Source of the DNA: DATAEK01 sp036258055
Lineage (GTDB): Bacteria; Acidobacteriota; Vicinamibacteria; Vicinamibacterales; 2-12-FULL-66-21
DNA length: 9,491 nt
NCBI GenBank assembly: GCA_036258055.1
Contig: DATAEK010000176.1
Span: 1-9,491 of the forward strand
Reading direction: 5' to 3'
This document shows positions 6,939 through 9,491 of this stretch, piece by piece (within the stretch, counting starts at the first letter, position 1; each line of letters opens with the position of its first letter). The notes below the pieces were generated by a model, which was given only the letters and a program-made list of their open reading frames with translations, was not told the DNA's origin and did no database searches. The position numbers and the translations under genes are program-made.

Positions 6939-7099
6939 TTCACCGAGTCGCTCGCCGCACGCGCGCGAGCTGCCGCCGTCGCGATGGCAAGTCATATCGC
7001 GATGGTGGACAAGTCGACAGGACAGGTTCGTGCACGCGGCGTGCTCATTCACGCGAAGGCAGATCTCATCGCCCAAAAACGAAGCGCACCGCAACTGAC
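6939..7099. other. Short intergenic region before the propeller gene
   Basis: This 161-base gap between the permease and the propeller gene has no recognisable gene. The nonamer TCGCGATGG occurs at 6979-6987 and again at 6997-7005, which is weak as a signal. No clear terminator or promoter is visible. A frame with no stop runs through here from inside the permease gene, but it is an out-of-frame shadow and not part of the propeller protein. Confidence 0.4.
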
Positions 7100-8980
7100 A
7101 TGTCCACCTTGCAAACCGGCGAACCCACTCTGCGAAAGCCGCTCAGGCTGTGGCCCGGCGTCCTCGTCGCCATACTGCTGGTGCTGTTCAAGGTCGTCCT
7201 GCCGATCGTCGGGGCCGGAGCCCCGCCCGTTGCGTTCCTCGGGGGACTCGTCGGCGGGTTGCTGATCTTCGTGTGGTGGCTGCTCTTCAGCCGCGCGCGC
7301 TGGTTCGAGCGGCTGGGCGCCGTCGCACTGTCGGCAGTTGCGTTGTTCGTCACGTCGCGCTTCCTCCACCAATCGATGGGAGGCGGCAACGGGCTGCTGT
7401 TCCCGATCCTGGCGACCCCTGCTTTGGGTCTCGTCTTCGTCGCGTGGGCGGTGGCCAGTCATCGTCTCTCTGACAGGTTTCGACGCATATCGATGGTCGC
7501 AACTATCCTGATCGCGTGTGGCGGCTGGACGCTTGTCCGCATTGGCGGGGTTAGAGGTGACGGTACTTCGGAGCTTCATTGGCGATGGACGCGGAGTCCG
7601 GAGGAGCGGCTACTGGCGCAGGCCGGCGCGAAGCCTGTGACTATTGCGTCCGCGCCGCCGGTGAAGGGTCCTGTCGAACCTGCGGTCCGAGCTCCAGAGG
7701 TTCCAGTGGCGGCGCCGTCCGCATCGCCGGTGGTGAAGATTCACGAGAAACCGGGCGAGGCTGTAGCCACCGACGAGCCGTCAGCACTTCCGGTAGCCGC
7801 AGCACGACTCACGACGCCGGTCGAGTGGCCCGGTTTTCGCGGACCCGCTCGTGACGGCGTGGTCCACGGCGTGAAGATCGCGACCGACTGGGCGAAGTCA
7901 CCGCCGGTGGAAATCTGGCGCCGGCCGATCGGGCCCGGCTGGTCGTCCTTCGCCGTCCAAGGCGATCTGCTCTACACGCAGGAGCAGCGCGGCGACGACG
8001 AGTTCGTCGCGGCGTACAAGGTGAGCACCGGCGAGCCCGTGTGGCAGCATCGCGACGCCGCTCGATTCTGGGAATCAGTCGGCGGAGCCGGCCCGCGCGG
8101 GACGCCGACGCTCAGCAACGGCCGCGTGTACACGTTGGGCGCGACCGGAATCCTCAACGCGCTCGACGCAGCGAACGGCGCGGTCGTGTGGTCGCGCAAC
8201 GCGGCGTCCGACACCGGCGCGAAGGATCCTGGCTGGGGCTTCACCAGCTCGCCCTTGGTGCTGAACGACCTCGTCGTCGTGGCGACATCCGGCCGGCTCG
8301 TCGCCTACGACGCCGCCACCGGCGATCGTCGCTGGCTCGGCCCGGCCGGAGGCGCCGGGTACAGCTCGCCACACTTGATGACGATTGATGGCGTCCCTCA
8401 GATCGTGCTGCTCAGAGGAGCACGCACGACCAGCGTCTCACCAGCCGATGGGACCTTGCTCTGGGAGTACTCGTGGCAGCCAAGCGTGAGCATCCTGCAG
8501 CCGGCTCTGGCCGAAAACGGCGACCTCCTGGTCGTCTCTGCCCAAGCGATGGGTGGGGTTGGCATCCGCCGCCTCGCGGTCGCGCACAAACCCGACGGGT
8601 GGACCGTCGAAGAACGCTGGACGTCAACCGGTCTGAAGCCGTTCTACAACGACTTCGTCGTGCACAAGGGGCATGCCTTCGGTTTCGACGGCAGCATTCT
8701 CGCGTGCATCGACCTCGCGGACGGCGCGCGCAAGTGGAAAGGTGGACGATACGGCCACGGCCAGTTGGTCCTGCTTCCTGATGAGGATTTGCTGCTCGTG
8801 CTGTCAGAGGAAGGTGAGCTGGCGCTCGTCTCGGCGACCCCGGATCAGTTCAAGGAGCTGGCGCGATTCAAGGCGATCGAGGGCAAGACCTGGAACCACC
8901 CCGTACTCGTTCGCGATGTCCTGCTGGTTCGCAACGGCGAGGAGATGGCCGCGTTCCGGCTGTCTCCCGCGGGCCGCTGA
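7100..8980 (+). CDS. Membrane-anchored PQQ-like beta-propeller protein
   Basis: The product is 626 residues from the ATG at 7100. Five hydrophobic segments lie at about 16-39, 41-63, 72-88, 98-119 and 129-148. A Pro/Ala-rich linker (about 173-240) is followed by a PQQ-binding-like beta-propeller at about 242-626. Propeller signs include VEWPGFRGPARDG, YKVSTGEPVWQH, LDAANGAVVWSRN, YDAATGDRRW, SPADGTLLWEY and IDLADGARKWKGG, the repeated 'D-x-x-x-G-x-x-x-W' blade pattern. With a positive N terminus (RKPLR) inside, five segments would put the propeller in the periplasm. No catalytic quinoprotein residues can be assigned, so it may be a scaffold or binding protein rather than a dehydrogenase. The start is supported by the tandem paralogue at 9016, which begins in the same way, including the bases ACTGACATGTCCA around the ATG. 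The frame stays open far upstream, but that part overlaps the permease gene and does not resemble protein. No strong ribosome-binding site is visible. Confidence 0.88.
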   Translation: MSTLQTGEPTLRKPLRLWPGVLVAILLVLFKVVLPIVGAGAPPVAFLGGLVGGLLIFVWWLLFSRARWFERLGAVALSAVALFVTSRFLHQSMGGGNGLLFPILATPALGLVFVAWAVASHRLSDRFRRISMVATILIACGGWTLVRIGGVRGDGTSELHWRWTRSPEERLLAQAGAKPVTIASAPPVKGPVEPAVRAPEVPVAAPSASPVVKIHEKPGEAVATDEPSALPVAAARLTTPVEWPGFRGPARDGVVHGVKIATDWAKSPPVEIWRRPIGPGWSSFAVQGDLLYTQEQRGDDEFVAAYKVSTGEPVWQHRDAARFWESVGGAGPRGTPTLSNGRVYTLGATGILNALDAANGAVVWSRNAASDTGAKDPGWGFTSSPLVLNDLVVVATSGRLVAYDAATGDRRWLGPAGGAGYSSPHLMTIDGVPQIVLLRGARTTSVSPADGTLLWEYSWQPSVSILQPALAENGDLLVVSAQAMGGVGIRRLAVAHKPDGWTVEERWTSTGLKPFYNDFVVHKGHAFGFDGSILACIDLADGARKWKGGRYGHGQLVLLPDEDLLLVLSEEGELALVSATPDQFKELARFKAIEGKTWNHPVLVRDVLLVRNGEEMAAFRLSPAGR

Positions 8981-9015
8981 CCGGCGTTGCATTCTCGGAA
9001 AGATGGTTGACTGAC

Positions 9016-9491
9016 ATGTCCATAGCACAACCCAACGAACCGACTGCTCGAAAACCGCTTCGCCTGTGGCCCGGCATCGTCGCCGCGGTGCTGCTGGTAC
9101 TGGTCAGGTTTGTCGTCCCGCTCGTCGTATCCGAGTCCATGCCGTTCGCGATGATTGGCGCTGTCGTCGCCGCGTTGGTGATTCTCGTGTGGTGGGTGTT
9201 CTTCAGCCGGGCGGCCTGGTCAGAGCGCCTCGGCGTCATCGTGCTGATGATTGTCGTGGTGTTCGCGACGTCGCGCCTGATCCACGCGTCGATTGCCGGG
9301 GGCGCGATGGGGGTGCTGTTTTACGTCTGGGCGATCCCGACCCTTGCCGTCGCTCTGGTGGCTGGGGCTGCGGCCACCCGTCACCTCGCCGACGGACCTC
9401 GGCGCGCTTCGATTGCGGCGATCATCCTGCTCGCGTGCGGAGCATGGACGCTCGTCCGGACCGAGGGCGTCACCAGCGACCTGATCGGCTC
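9016..9491 (+). CDS. Tandem paralogue of the propeller protein, N-terminal membrane part only (runs off window)
   Basis: From the ATG at 9016 the frame is open to the window end (158 codons). Residues 1-150 align with the start of the 7100-8980 protein: EPTARKPLRLWPG against EPTLRKPLRLWPG, then LVWWVFFSRAAWSERLG against FVWWLLFSRARWFERLG, and LACGAWTLVR against IACGGWTLVR. By eye roughly half of the residues are identical. The same set of about five membrane segments is present, at about 17-40, 43-65, 72-88, 96-120 and 130-147. A loose GGAAAGA lies 13 bases before the ATG. It starts 35 bases after the previous stop and is probably co-transcribed. I infer, without seeing it, that a beta-propeller follows beyond the window. 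It is either a recent-to-moderate tandem duplication or a set of related receptors. Confidence 0.85.
   Translation, partial: MSIAQPNEPTARKPLRLWPGIVAAVLLVLVRFVVPLVVSESMPFAMIGAVVAALVILVWWVFFSRAAWSERLGVIVLMIVVVFATSRLIHASIAGGAMGVLFYVWAIPTLAVALVAGAAATRHLADGPRRASIAAIILLACGAWTLVRTEGVTSDLIG

Noticed and set aside
6269..7099. An in-frame extension of the propeller gene by 277 codons upstream
   Set aside because: It overlaps the permease coding region in another frame and reads as Arg/Ala/Gly-rich shadow sequence. The paralogue at 9016 supports the ATG at 7100 as the true start.

Overview
The window is most likely a chromosomal stretch from a high-GC soil-type Acidobacteriota, perhaps Vicinamibacteria-like. 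The evidence is the PadR regulator followed by a duplicated orphan MacB/FtsX-type permease (the ADOP family), a Ser/Thr kinase fused to extracytoplasmic enzyme-like domains, and membrane-anchored PQQ-like beta-propeller proteins. All genes recognised here lie on the + strand. The assignment rests on family knowledge and gene style, not on a marker gene.

Layout. (1) Bases 2-2224 hold the 3' part of a large multidomain protein: the end of a Hanks-type kinase domain, one membrane segment, a PEGA-like stretch, an FGE/SUMF1-like domain and a C-terminal alpha/beta-hydrolase with a visible Ser-Asp-His triad. (2) Bases 2225-2482 are non-coding and contain a 12-bp perfect inverted repeat that overlaps a competing 6-bp hairpin. 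(3) Bases 2483-3857 hold a two-gene DNA-repair cluster: ogt (O6-alkylguanine-DNA alkyltransferase), then mutM (8-oxoguanine glycosylase, GTG start, altered zinc finger). (4) Bases 3870-3911 carry two identical copies of a 15-bp palindrome immediately before padR (3915-4283), which is tightly coupled to the 883-residue ADOP permease gene (4287-6938). (5) Bases 7100-8980 encode a protein with about five membrane segments, a Pro/Ala-rich linker and a PQQ-like beta-propeller. It is followed at 9016 by the start of a tandem paralogue that runs off the window.

How the parts relate. The padR-permease pair looks like an autoregulated operon with the tandem palindrome as operator. The ogt-mutM pair covers alkylation and oxidation damage to guanine. 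The kinase fusion and the propeller proteins both look like envelope proteins with domains outside the cytoplasm. No mobile element, CRISPR array, tRNA or rRNA was seen. The least explained items are the tandem palindromes touching the padR start, the alternative hairpins before ogt, the kinase-FGE-hydrolase fusion and the tandem propeller paralogues.
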